From positions 62,001 through 126,000 of the forward strand of contig CAVZRO010000033.1 in assembly GCA_963777625.1 (NCBI GenBank): a DNA stretch of 64,000 nt, given 5' to 3'. The position numbers were made by a program, and so were the translations under genes. How positions within the stretch are numbered: the stretch's first letter is position 1; each line of letters opens with the position of its first letter. The notes under the pieces were generated by a model. It was not told the origin of the DNA. It worked only from the letters and a program-made list of their open reading frames with translations, and searched no databases. Shown piece by piece: positions 29,164 through 37,213 of the stretch. The stretch comes from DATDIC01 sp963777625 (lineage in GTDB: Bacteria > Pseudomonadota > Alphaproteobacteria > Acetobacterales > Acetobacteraceae).

Positions 29164-29753
29164 CGTCACTGGCGATCATTCGGCCATCGTCGCATCGGCA
29201 CATGCGGTGGAAGAACGGCCAGGGCGAGACAGCGGAAATCGCCGTCGAGCCGAACGATACCGGTTTCCTGTGGCGGCTGAGCATCGCACATGTCACAAGC
29301 CCCGGTACGTTCTCGGCGTATCCGGGGATCGAACGCTGGATCGCCGTGCTGGACGGGAACGGGATGCGACTGTCGATCGGCAACGCGGAGCCGCGCATCA
29401 TGCGGGCGCTCGATCCGCCGGCCTGTTTCGCCGGCGAGGCGGACACGAGATGCGAGCTGCTGGACGGCGCGATCCACGACATCAACCTGATGCTCGACCG
29501 CCGCCATGTGGCGGGACGCATGTTCGTGCTGACCGGCCATGGCGAGCGTCGGCTGGATGGCGGGATGGTGCTGCTATACGCGGCGACAAAAGGCGTTGCG
29601 GTTTCGCCCGGTGTTGCGGACTGGGTTGAACTGGCCGTTGGAGAGACAGCAATGCTCGGCGCGGCTGGCGGCGTGAGCGTGCTGGAAGCCGGGGCCACCG
29701 CCATCGTCGCGCGGATCGAGCGGCAACTCGGCCCGCCGGGTCGTCTCGGTTGA
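29160..29753 (+). CDS. hutD: HutD family protein
   Basis: A 197-residue cupin-like HutD protein. The opening RWKNGQGETAEIAVEP with GFLWRLSIAHVTSPGTFSAY and GIERWIAVLDGNGMRLSIG are family signatures. HutD is conserved in hut operons and is proposed to limit the upper level of hut expression by binding formylglutamate. The start is the GTG at 29160 overlapping the hutF stop. A short inverted repeat (CGTCTCG 29742-29748 with CGAGACG 29761-29767) lies at its end and may be a weak terminator. Confidence 0.93.
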   Translation: MTSLAIIRPSSHRHMRWKNGQGETAEIAVEPNDTGFLWRLSIAHVTSPGTFSAYPGIERWIAVLDGNGMRLSIGNAEPRIMRALDPPACFAGEADTRCELLDGAIHDINLMLDRRHVAGRMFVLTGHGERRLDGGMVLLYAATKGVAVSPGVADWVELAVGETAMLGAAGGVSVLEAGATAIVARIERQLGPPGRLG

Positions 29754-29784
29754 ACCGGTGCGAGACGCTGGTCAATAGCGACGC

Positions 29785-31029
29785 TTAGGCTGTCGATCGG
29801 ACCGCGATCAGTGCCAGTGTGCGTGCCATTTCGTTGGCTTCGATCATCACGCCTTCATCGCCGCCGAACCCAGGCTTCGACAAAAGAAAGTCGGCCCGGC
29901 AGGCGAGCGCAACCTGGGCCGACACGCGGGCGGACTGGTCGGTCTCATTCCCGCTGCCGCCGACATAGCTGCCGATGCCGGCCTTGCGGCAATACAGGAT
30001 CGCCTCGATCGTGTTGCTGATGCCGCCGAGGTCCGGCGTCTTGACCTGGGCGTAATCGGTCGCGCCGGCATCGGCAAACTCCTTTATGTCCTCCAGCGTG
30101 TTGCACCATTCGTCCGCGATGATCGCCACCGCGTGGCCGGCCTGTGCGAGCGCCGCCCGCAACGCCTGGAATGCCGCGATCTGCGCATCCTTCGATGCCG
30201 CCAGGACCGGTGTTTCCACCAGCAGATCGAGCGGTGCCACCGCGGCCTTCAACGCTCCGAGATAGTCCACGATGGAGGGAACATTCATTCCGAACAGGTC
30301 ACCGATCGTTCCATATACGTCGAGATGAATGCGGGGCGCGTAGCCATCACCACCAAGCTCCCGTACCCGGCGAGCAAGATGTCGGCCGTACTCCAGCAGC
30401 TTGCCGCCGTCGCCGCCGAGATCACGTTCCGCGATATGAAACGACGCATGCGGCAGAAGCTCCGGCCGCTTCATGATCATGCGGTCGATCTGGTCGTAGT
30501 CGTGCGTGAGGCACGAGGCCAGCAGGGGTATCGGATCCGTCGATACGGCGCAGCCATACTCGGCAGCGATCACCTCCGCCATCGTGACGCGGTTGGCGAG
30601 CGCCGTCGCGTGCAGGAGCGCCTGGCTGAGGCCGTATCGAACCGCGGTGTGCAGCGGCTTCCCATCGTGCCGGTATTGCTCGATCTCCTCGGCCAGCGGA
30701 CGGAGGCAGTCGACCCGGCGTCCTTGCAGAAGCTCGCGGATCGTCGTCCGCAGCACAGGTACATGTTCAGAGGCGCGAAAAACCGGATCGCGGCCGGCGA
30801 TACCGGCAAGGATGACATCGACACAATCGCCGAACGCGACCTGTCCATCCTCCAGGATCAGCATGACGGAAACGGCTTCACCGGGCTGAATGATGCGGGT
30901 GAACCCGGAACTCACTGGGTCCCCGAGATAAGCGAACCCATCGGCTTTCGCGCCGCGCCTGATCGCCATCAGGTCCTTGTTGAAATAGCCGGAGCGCACC
31001 GGTGCGCACACCAGATCACGGACGATCAC
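29785..31029 (-). CDS. mal: Methylaspartate ammonia-lyase
   Basis: A 414-residue enolase-superfamily enzyme that reversibly removes ammonia from (2S,3S)-3-methylaspartate to give mesaconate. Using the GTG at 31029 (GGGAGG five bases upstream) the residues align with the clostridial enzyme: catalytic His194 (LLPHA) and Lys330 (AQVKTPDLGGI), and metal ligands Asp238 (HLDVYGTIG), Glu272 (VETP) and Asp306 (IADEWCNTLEDIKEF). This numbering match supports the start; an earlier in-frame ATG would add an unsupported extension. Glutamate mutase, its usual supplier, is not nearby. It is divergent from an MmgE/PrpD gene across a 101-base promoter region. Confidence 0.95.
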   Translation of the reverse strand: MIVRDLVCAPVRSGYFNKDLMAIRRGAKADGFAYLGDPVSSGFTRIIQPGEAVSVMLILEDGQVAFGDCVDVILAGIAGRDPVFRASEHVPVLRTTIRELLQGRRVDCLRPLAEEIEQYRHDGKPLHTAVRYGLSQALLHATALANRVTMAEVIAAEYGCAVSTDPIPLLASCLTHDYDQIDRMIMKRPELLPHASFHIAERDLGGDGGKLLEYGRHLARRVRELGGDGYAPRIHLDVYGTIGDLFGMNVPSIVDYLGALKAAVAPLDLLVETPVLAASKDAQIAAFQALRAALAQAGHAVAIIADEWCNTLEDIKEFADAGATDYAQVKTPDLGGISNTIEAILYCRKAGIGSYVGGSGNETDQSARVSAQVALACRADFLLSKPGFGGDEGVMIEANEMARTLALIAVRSTA

Positions 31030-31070
31030 ATGCGCCTCCCATTGTTCCAACGTCGCGGGCAAGATAGAAA

Positions 31071-31085
31071 AATGTATAGGCAAAT
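31071..31085. promoter_or_regulatory. Second copy of the hut operator-like motif
   Basis: TGTATAGGCAAA (31073-31084) is identical over 12 bases to the core of the hut promoter element at 24262-24273. It lies between the divergent methylaspartate ammonia-lyase and MmgE/PrpD genes. TATAGG would again act as a -10 toward the plus strand. It suggests joint control by the HutC-type regulator. Confidence 0.55.
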
Positions 31086-31130
31086 ACCTGGCAGGCGGTC
31101 AAACCCGCCGTCGTGTGGAGGAAAACACCC

Positions 31131-32501
31131 ATGAGCGTAACGCGCAGATTGGCGGAGTGGGCCGCGGGCTGGGACGGCAGCGCGTCAGAGACTGGCCGCC
31201 GCTGGGCGCGGGACGCCATATACGACACCATCGCCTGCATGATCGCCGGATCCGGCGACGAGGGTGCGAGCCGGGTGCGCACAGTCGTCTCGGGCTGGGG
31301 AAGCGGGCCGGCAACAATCGTCGGATCCACCTATCCCGCTCCAGCGCCCTGGGCGGCACTCGCCAACGGCGCCGCGGCGCATGCGCTCGATTACGACGAC
31401 AACATCCATTACGCCATGACACATCCATCCGCGGTGATCCTGCCGGCGTTGCTGGCGTTGGCCGAAGAAACCAACGCGAGCGGTCGCGACGTGATTACCG
31501 CGTGGCTGGTCGGGATTGAGATCCAGGTCGCCGTCGGTCATGGCGTGAACCGGCTGCATTACGACAATGGCTGGCACTCCACGTCCACTGTCGGGACCAT
31601 CGGCGCCGCTGCGGCCTGTGCACGGCTGCTCCGGCTAAACGAAACGACGATGGTCAATGCCATCAGCCTCGGGGTGAGTATGGCATCCGGTACAAAAGTG
31701 CAATTCGGTACCATGGCAAAGCCGTTCCATGCCGGCATGGCAGCCAAGAACGCCGTCATGGCGGCACGATTTGCCGAAGGCGGCCTGACCGCCGCATCGG
31801 AACCGCTGGATGCCGAATACGGATTCCGTAGCCTTTACGTCGGCCCGGACTCGCGTGGCTGGGATGGTGTGCTCGACGATCTCGGCAATCCACTGGCAGC
31901 CGAGAAGTACGGGCTGGAACCAAAATGCTACCCGTGTTGCGCCGGCGCGCATCGCGCACTGGACGGACTGCTGGAATTGCAGGCGGAGCACCGGTTCCGC
32001 GCCGAAGACGTGGTCGAGATCGTCACCCTGGTGGGCTGGGGCAATGCCAGCAGCTTGTTGTATCCGGATCCCGTGCAGGAGATGGAAGCGCGCTTCAGCA
32101 TGCAGTATTGCATCGCCGCCGCGTTGCTGAACGGGCATCTGCGACTGTCTGACTTCACGTTGGCAGCCATCCACCGGCCGGAGGTGCGCCGGCTGTTTCC
32201 GCTGATTCACATGACGACGCACCCGCGTACGGATGCGGAAGCGCCGGCTGCCCGCAAGCCGGCGGAGATCACCGTGCGACTGAAGGACGGGCGGACGCTG
32301 CACGCCAGCGTTCAGCACGCGCGCGGGACGATGTTCCGGCCGTTCGGATGGGCAGAGCTGGAGAAGAAATTCCGCGACTGCGCGGCAGGGCTGATGCCGC
32401 CAGCAGCGTATGCCGCAGTGGGCGAGCAGCTCGCGGACTTCGAGCACCTGCCAGGTATCCGGGAGGCTGATGCGGCAATTGCGGTTCGATGCCGGATGTG
32501 A
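31131..32501 (+). CDS. MmgE/PrpD family protein
   Basis: A 456-residue MmgE/PrpD protein, a distant paralogue of the one at 3452. Signatures are YDDNIHYAMTHPSAVILPAL in the active-site region, NGWHSTSTVGTIGAAAACAR, and EPKCYPCCAGAHRALDGLL. GGAGGAAAA eight bases before the ATG sets the start. Next to methylaspartate ammonia-lyase, an enzyme of this fold could hydrate or isomerise mesaconate, but that is inference; family members include dehydratases, decarboxylases and isomerases. Confidence 0.9.
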   Translation: MSVTRRLAEWAAGWDGSASETGRRWARDAIYDTIACMIAGSGDEGASRVRTVVSGWGSGPATIVGSTYPAPAPWAALANGAAAHALDYDDNIHYAMTHPSAVILPALLALAEETNASGRDVITAWLVGIEIQVAVGHGVNRLHYDNGWHSTSTVGTIGAAAACARLLRLNETTMVNAISLGVSMASGTKVQFGTMAKPFHAGMAAKNAVMAARFAEGGLTAASEPLDAEYGFRSLYVGPDSRGWDGVLDDLGNPLAAEKYGLEPKCYPCCAGAHRALDGLLELQAEHRFRAEDVVEIVTLVGWGNASSLLYPDPVQEMEARFSMQYCIAAALLNGHLRLSDFTLAAIHRPEVRRLFPLIHMTTHPRTDAEAPAARKPAEITVRLKDGRTLHASVQHARGTMFRPFGWAELEKKFRDCAAGLMPPAAYAAVGEQLADFEHLPGIREADAAIAVRCRM

Positions 32502-32565
32502 CCGTGGGGAACGGTTCGCGCGTCGGCCCTACGCCATCGGTCCCGGGTGACGTGCGCTCGAGGAT

Positions 32566-33418
32566 CTATCCCTTGAGTTCCTGTCAGCGCCATATTCTCG
32601 ATGATCCGGCGCCGTAGCAGCAGGAACACGATCAGCATCGGCAGCGTGCTCAACGTGGAACCGGCCATCAGCTTGCCGTAATCGGCGCTGAAGCGGAACT
32701 GGAAGGCGGTCAGCCCGACCTCCATGTTGAACAGCAACTGGTTGTTCGCCACCAGCAGCACCCAGATGAACGCGCCCCATGCCTGGATGAAGGCGAAGAT
32801 GCCCACCGCGCTCATCGCATTACCCGACAGCGGCACCAGCACACGCCGGAACGTCCACCATTCGGATGCGCCATCGACCCGCGCCGCTTCCATCAGCTCG
32901 TCGGGAATGGCCGAGGCGACGTGCTGGCGCATGAGGAAGATGCCGAAGCTCATCACCAGCGTGGGCAGTATGATCGCCTGGTAGGTGTTGATCCAGTGCA
33001 TGCGCACCAGCTCGATATAGAGCGGGATCATGTAGGCTTCGAACGGCACGATCGCGGTCGCCAGGACCAGCATGAACAGCGCCGACCGTCCCGGGAACCG
33101 GTATTTGGCAAACACCGCGCCGGCGATCATGGAGGTGATCACGCAACTGACCGTGGAAACAAGTGCGATGAACATGCTGTTGCCGAAGAAGCGCAGGAAC
33201 GGCGCCGCCTGGAATAACCCGGTGTAGTTCGACAGAGTCGGCACCTTAGGCAGCAGATGCGGCGGCCAGACCGCGATCTCGCCCGGCAGCTTGAAGGATG
33301 TCGCCAGCATCCACAGCATCGGCAGCAGCATGAAGATCGCGCCCAGGCTCAGCACGACATGGATCAGAACCGCTCCGATCCGCACGCGGGGGCGCCGCCG
33401 TCCCTGGCCGGGTCTCAT
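32566..33418 (-). CDS. Sugar-type (CUT1) ABC transporter permease, MalG-like (3' end probably frameshifted)
   Basis: About 283 residues after correction, six transmembrane helices. The EAA loop is ELMEAARVDGASEWWTFRRV followed by LVPLSGNAMSAVGIFAFIQA. The normal CUT1 ending is RRRIIENMALTGLKG then TAG at 32566-32568. In the given sequence an extra base in GAGTTC (32575-32580, plus strand) changes this to MALTGTQG, and the frame reads on to 32312 through the antisense of the MmgE/PrpD gene. ATGA joins it to the upstream permease. Confidence 0.88.
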
Positions 33419-34308
33419 GTCGTCTCGCGATCACGAAAGGCACGGAACTGGATCAACGTCACCCCCAGAACGATGAACGTCAACGTCACGGCCTCGGCTG
33501 ATGCATAGCCCATCCGGAAATACTGGAACGCATTCTGATAGATGTCATACACCAGCACACGCACCGCCTGTCCTGGCGCCGCCTGTGACCCGAGCGTCAT
33601 GACGTATACCTGCGTGAATACGGTGTAGGAGTTGATGGTCGCGGTCACCAGCACGTACAGCAGGATCGGCCGCAGCAGCGGCAGGGTCACGCGCCAGAAT
33701 TTCTGCACCTCGGTCGCGCCGTCCAGGCTGGCCGCTTCCAGGTAGGACCCAGGGATGTTGCGGATGCCGACCAGGAAGATCACCAGGTTGTACCCCAGCA
33801 CCTTCCATACGCCCATGATGATCAGCGCCCACAGCGCGATATGCACATCGGTCAGCCAGGCAACGGGCGGGATGCCGACCAGCGACAGCACGTAGTTCAG
33901 GATGCCGTAATTGTAGTCGTAGATCCATTTCCAGGCGATCGCCATCGGCACCATCGGCGTGATCACCGGCAGGAAGTAGATGGTCTGGTAGACCGCCGAT
34001 GCCCGCCCCCGTCGCGCCAGCAGCACCGCCAATGGCAAGGCGATCGCGGTGCTCAGCAGCACGGTCGCCACTGAATAGACGGTGGTGTTCCAGATCGCGA
34101 TATGGAAATTGTCGTCGCCGAACATCCGCACGTAATTGGCGAGGCCGACGAAGGGCCGGACGTGGGAAATCAGCCGCCAGTCATAGAAACTGAGCTGCAC
34201 GCTGCGGCCGATCGGCACGATGCGCACGTAAGCGTAGATCGCCATGACCGGGAGCAGCATGGCGTAGCACCACACCCACATCCGCGTGCGTCGGCCGATC
34301 AGCGTCAT
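33415..34308 (-). CDS. Sugar-type (CUT1) ABC transporter permease, MalF-like
   Basis: A 297-residue permease with six predicted helices. The opening has MLLPVMAIYAYVRIVPIGRS. The EAA loop is SYLEAASLDGATEVQKFWRV followed by TLPLLRPILLYVLV. It lies six bases after the binding-protein gene and overlaps the MalG-like gene. CUT1 transporters move sugars, polyols or glycerol phosphates; the substrate here is open. No MalK/UgpC-type ATPase gene accompanies the two permeases. Confidence 0.92.
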   Translation of the reverse strand: MTLIGRRTRMWVWCYAMLLPVMAIYAYVRIVPIGRSVQLSFYDWRLISHVRPFVGLANYVRMFGDDNFHIAIWNTTVYSVATVLLSTAIALPLAVLLARRGRASAVYQTIYFLPVITPMVPMAIAWKWIYDYNYGILNYVLSLVGIPPVAWLTDVHIALWALIIMGVWKVLGYNLVIFLVGIRNIPGSYLEAASLDGATEVQKFWRVTLPLLRPILLYVLVTATINSYTVFTQVYVMTLGSQAAPGQAVRVLVYDIYQNAFQYFRMGYASAEAVTLTFIVLGVTLIQFRAFRDRETT

Positions 34309-34314
34309 GGCGGC

Positions 34315-35622
34315 TCAGCCGTACAGGTTCGCGTCCTTCAGTATCTTGTCGGTCTGCTGCGCCATGTCATGAACCCGCGCAGCTATCGCCTGCGGATTTC
34401 CTTTAAGCGACGGATCGACATACGCCTCGCTCAGCCGATCGGCCAGCCGGCTTTCGACCTCATCGAACGCCGTCAGGACCGGTTCGACATAGTATTTCAC
34501 GTCGGGCGGCGGCGACACGAAAGCTTCGAACTGCGGGATCTTTTCGATCAGCGGCTTCCAGTCGATGTCCTTGCGCGGCGACAGCCATCCGGTCATCTCG
34601 GTCAGCCGCAGCCCGTTCTGGGCGTTGGTGAGGAACTTCACGAAATCCCAGGCGGCCGCCTTGTTCTGGCTCTGGCCATTCACATAGACGCCCCACGGCT
34701 GCAGCAGCATCATGCGCGGCATGCCGGCCTTCCAGGCAGGAATGGGTGCCACACCATACTGCAGCTTCGGGTTCTTCGATTGGATCTCGCCGATCACCCA
34801 GGACTCGCGGAATAGCATCGCCGTTGCGCCAGAGGCGAAGGCGTCCGCGTCGTGCGGCACCTTGGGGTCATCGATGTGCCAGGTCTGCACGGCATCGACG
34901 TAGAAGGTCAGCGCGTCGCGGCCGGCCTGGTTGTCGTATCCGTTATGCCATTTGCCGGCCGGCGTCTTGTCGATCAGCGAACCGCCGGCCGCTTCCAGCA
35001 CATAGCGGAACTTCTCGCCGATGCCGCTGCCTTGGCCAGAGAGGCGCAGGCTGATGCCGCTGCGTGTCATGCGCCCCTGGCTGTCGAACTTCACCAGCTT
35101 CTTGGCGTCCTCGATCAATTCGGGGAAGGTGGCGGGCGGGCCGGACAGGCCGGCTTCCTGGAAATAGGTCTTGTTCCAGTACATGCAGGCGCGGCTGCCT
35201 TCCAGGAACGGCAGCCCGTATGTCTTGCCATTGAGCGTAAAGAAATCGACGATGGACGAATCCCACGCACCCGATTTCAGATAAGCGTCGATATCCGGCG
35301 GGTTGGGGTCGATCAGGCCGTTATCGATGAAATTGACACTGATATTGGTGCCGATGTCGTATACGTCCGGCCCAGTGCCGGTCGGCACCGCCGCGGTCAG
35401 CTTCTGTTCCGCCTCTCGTAAGGATGTGCTGAAGAAATCGAAGCTGACGCCGGGATGGGCCTTGGCGTAATCCGCGCCGACCGCCTGATAGAGCGGCTGA
35501 ATCTCCGGATAGCCCGTCCATACCGTCAACTTCGTGTCGGCACGCGCCGTCCGGGTACCGGCGACCGCCGCCGCGCCCGCCAGCGCCAAAGCCTCTCGCC
35601 GGCCCAACCTGGTTCCTGACAT
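34315..35622 (-). CDS. Sugar-type ABC transporter substrate-binding protein, family 1
   Basis: A 435-residue periplasmic binding protein. The N-terminus has a twin-arginine-like signal (TRLGRREALALAGAAAVAGT) ending at TRTARA before DTKLTVWTGYPEIQ. Family-1 traits are FDFFSTSLREAEQKLTAAV, YGLPFLEGSRACMYWNKTYF and AWDFVKFLTNAQNGL. The ATG at 35622 follows a run of G residues; an upstream ATG would place the signal peptide too far in. It is the first gene of a three-gene importer operon, divergent from the DegP-like protease. Confidence 0.92.
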   Translation of the reverse strand: MSGTRLGRREALALAGAAAVAGTRTARADTKLTVWTGYPEIQPLYQAVGADYAKAHPGVSFDFFSTSLREAEQKLTAAVPTGTGPDVYDIGTNISVNFIDNGLIDPNPPDIDAYLKSGAWDSSIVDFFTLNGKTYGLPFLEGSRACMYWNKTYFQEAGLSGPPATFPELIEDAKKLVKFDSQGRMTRSGISLRLSGQGSGIGEKFRYVLEAAGGSLIDKTPAGKWHNGYDNQAGRDALTFYVDAVQTWHIDDPKVPHDADAFASGATAMLFRESWVIGEIQSKNPKLQYGVAPIPAWKAGMPRMMLLQPWGVYVNGQSQNKAAAWDFVKFLTNAQNGLRLTEMTGWLSPRKDIDWKPLIEKIPQFEAFVSPPPDVKYYVEPVLTAFDEVESRLADRLSEAYVDPSLKGNPQAIAARVHDMAQQTDKILKDANLYG

Positions 35623-35735
35623 GATCGACCCCCCTCGCCCTTCTTCGTTCTGGGTCAAGCTTCCCACGCGCTCCCCCGCGGTGTCTAGAACGACTGATTG
35701 AGGTCGCCCCTGTTGCCGCCTTAGTCTCGGCTTTA

Positions 35736-35754
35736 CCGGGCTGAATCAGCCCGG
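35736..35754. promoter_or_regulatory. Perfect 19-base palindrome upstream of the DegP-like gene
   Basis: CCGGGCTGA and TCAGCCCGG flank a single central A. It ends 21 bases before the protease ATG, so it falls in the leader or at the promoter. It could be a repressor site or, as RNA, a hairpin with a five-base loop followed by CTTTT. No similar copy was noticed elsewhere in the window. Confidence 0.5.
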
Positions 35755-35775
35755 CCTGGCTTTTGGGGGGCAACA

Positions 35776-37146
35776 ATGCGCAGCTTTTCGATCCGCGCGG
35801 TCGCACTGACTGTCGCCCTGCTGTGCCCGCTTGCCGGATCGTCGCCGGCAACCGCACAGAAGGCATCCGCGGACCTCTCCGACGTCGTTGCGCCGTTGCT
35901 GGCGGAGGTTGTCAACGTCACTACTGTCCGGATCACACCAACTCCACAAGGCTCGCACCGCGAAGTATTTGCCGGTTCGGGGTTCATTATCGATCCCTCA
36001 GGCCTGATCGTAACCAACAACCATGTGGCGGACGGGGCCGCCGAGATCACAGTCACCTTGCATGACAACACGATCCTGCCGGCGACGTTACTGGGGCAGG
36101 ACGAGCTGACGGACCTGGCGGTGCTGAAAGTAAAATCGGAAGCGCCGCTGCCGGCAGCGCAATTCGGTGATAGCGAAAAGCTGCGCGTCGGCCAGCCTGT
36201 CATCGCAATCGGGAATCCCTACGCGATCGGCACGTCGGTCAGCGCCGGCATCGTCAGCGCGCTCGGCCGCGACATGCGGGAAAGCCCTTACGACGACTAT
36301 ATCCAGACGGACGCCGCCATCAATCACGGCAATTCCGGGGGGCCGCTGTTCGACCTTGCGGGACAGGTGGTCGGTGTCAACTCGGTGGTGTTCTCGCCGA
36401 GCGAGCAGGGCGGATCGATCGGCCTGGGCTTCGCCGTCCCCTCGAACGAGGCACGCTTCGTCGCCACGCAGCTCGTCGAACAAGGTTTTGTTCGGCGCGG
36501 TTGGCTCGGTGCCCGCATCCAAAACGTGACCCCGGCGATGGCCGACGCGCTCGGGCTGCCGCGAGCCGAGGGCGCGATCGTGGTTGCCGTGATCGCCGGT
36601 AGCCCGGCCGCCAAGGCCGGGCTACAGGCCGAGGATGTGGTCCTGACGTTCGATGGGCGCGAGATGACCGACTTCCGCATGCTGTCGCGGGCAGTCGCAA
36701 CGCGGGAGATCGGCACGTCGGTACCGCTGACGGTCTGGCGCGATGGGAACAGATCGAACATGACCGTCATCGTCTCCGAACGGCCAGGCGATCGCCCCCG
36801 CCCAACCGGACCGGCCCCGGCAAGCCCGGTCGTCGCGGGGGACGATGCCACTCTCGGTCTTACGCTCGTGCCGCTGAGCCGTGCATTCCGGACCAGGTTC
36901 AGGCTGGACGACGCACAAACGGGGGTGGCGGTGAGCGGGGTGGAGCCGGACAGCGCTGCCGCCGACCAAGGGCTCCGGGTCGGCGACCTGATCGTGCGCG
37001 TCGGCCAGCAGATGGTCACCGCTCCAGCCGAGATAAGCAAAGACATAGCCACCGCCCGCGGAGGGCGTCACGAGCATGTGTTGATGCTCGTCCAGGGGCA
37101 GGATGGGCTTCGCTGGGTCGCGCTGCGGCTGCGGACCGGGGCATAG
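35776..37146 (+). CDS. DegP/HtrA-like periplasmic serine protease
   Basis: A 456-residue Do-family protease. A Sec signal (VALTVALLCPLAGSSPATAQ) precedes a trypsin-like domain with catalytic His83 (VTNNHVADGA), Asp113 (ELTDLAVLKV) and Ser187 (HGNSGGPLFDL). Two PDZ domains follow at about 215-305 and 350-450 (PRAEGAIVVAVIAGSPAAKA; AVSGVEPDSAAADQGLRVGD). Such proteases degrade or refold damaged periplasmic proteins. Its neighbours are a secreted repeat protein and a small exported peptide, possible clients. Confidence 0.93.
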   Translation: MRSFSIRAVALTVALLCPLAGSSPATAQKASADLSDVVAPLLAEVVNVTTVRITPTPQGSHREVFAGSGFIIDPSGLIVTNNHVADGAAEITVTLHDNTILPATLLGQDELTDLAVLKVKSEAPLPAAQFGDSEKLRVGQPVIAIGNPYAIGTSVSAGIVSALGRDMRESPYDDYIQTDAAINHGNSGGPLFDLAGQVVGVNSVVFSPSEQGGSIGLGFAVPSNEARFVATQLVEQGFVRRGWLGARIQNVTPAMADALGLPRAEGAIVVAVIAGSPAAKAGLQAEDVVLTFDGREMTDFRMLSRAVATREIGTSVPLTVWRDGNRSNMTVIVSERPGDRPRPTGPAPASPVVAGDDATLGLTLVPLSRAFRTRFRLDDAQTGVAVSGVEPDSAAADQGLRVGDLIVRVGQQMVTAPAEISKDIATARGGRHEHVLMLVQGQDGLRWVALRLRTGA

Positions 37147-37150
37147 AAAC

Positions 37151-37177
37151 AGCCGGGTGCCCTTAAGGCGCCCGGCT
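37151..37177. terminator. Bidirectional terminator
   Basis: AGCCGGGTGCC and GGCGCCCGGCT form an 11-pair stem (one G-T wobble) around loop CTTAA. It stands between the convergent protease and repeat-protein genes. On the minus strand it is followed by GTTTCT, on the plus strand by GTTCCTGTTC. Confidence 0.7.
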
Positions 37178-37213
37178 GTTCCTGTTCAAGTCAGTCAGAG
37201 TTTGGACGTGTGC

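Noticed and set aside
32312..32565. C-terminal extension of the MalG-like permease
   Set aside because: The family stop is restored by removing one base; the extension is antisense of the MmgE/PrpD gene and lacks protein character.
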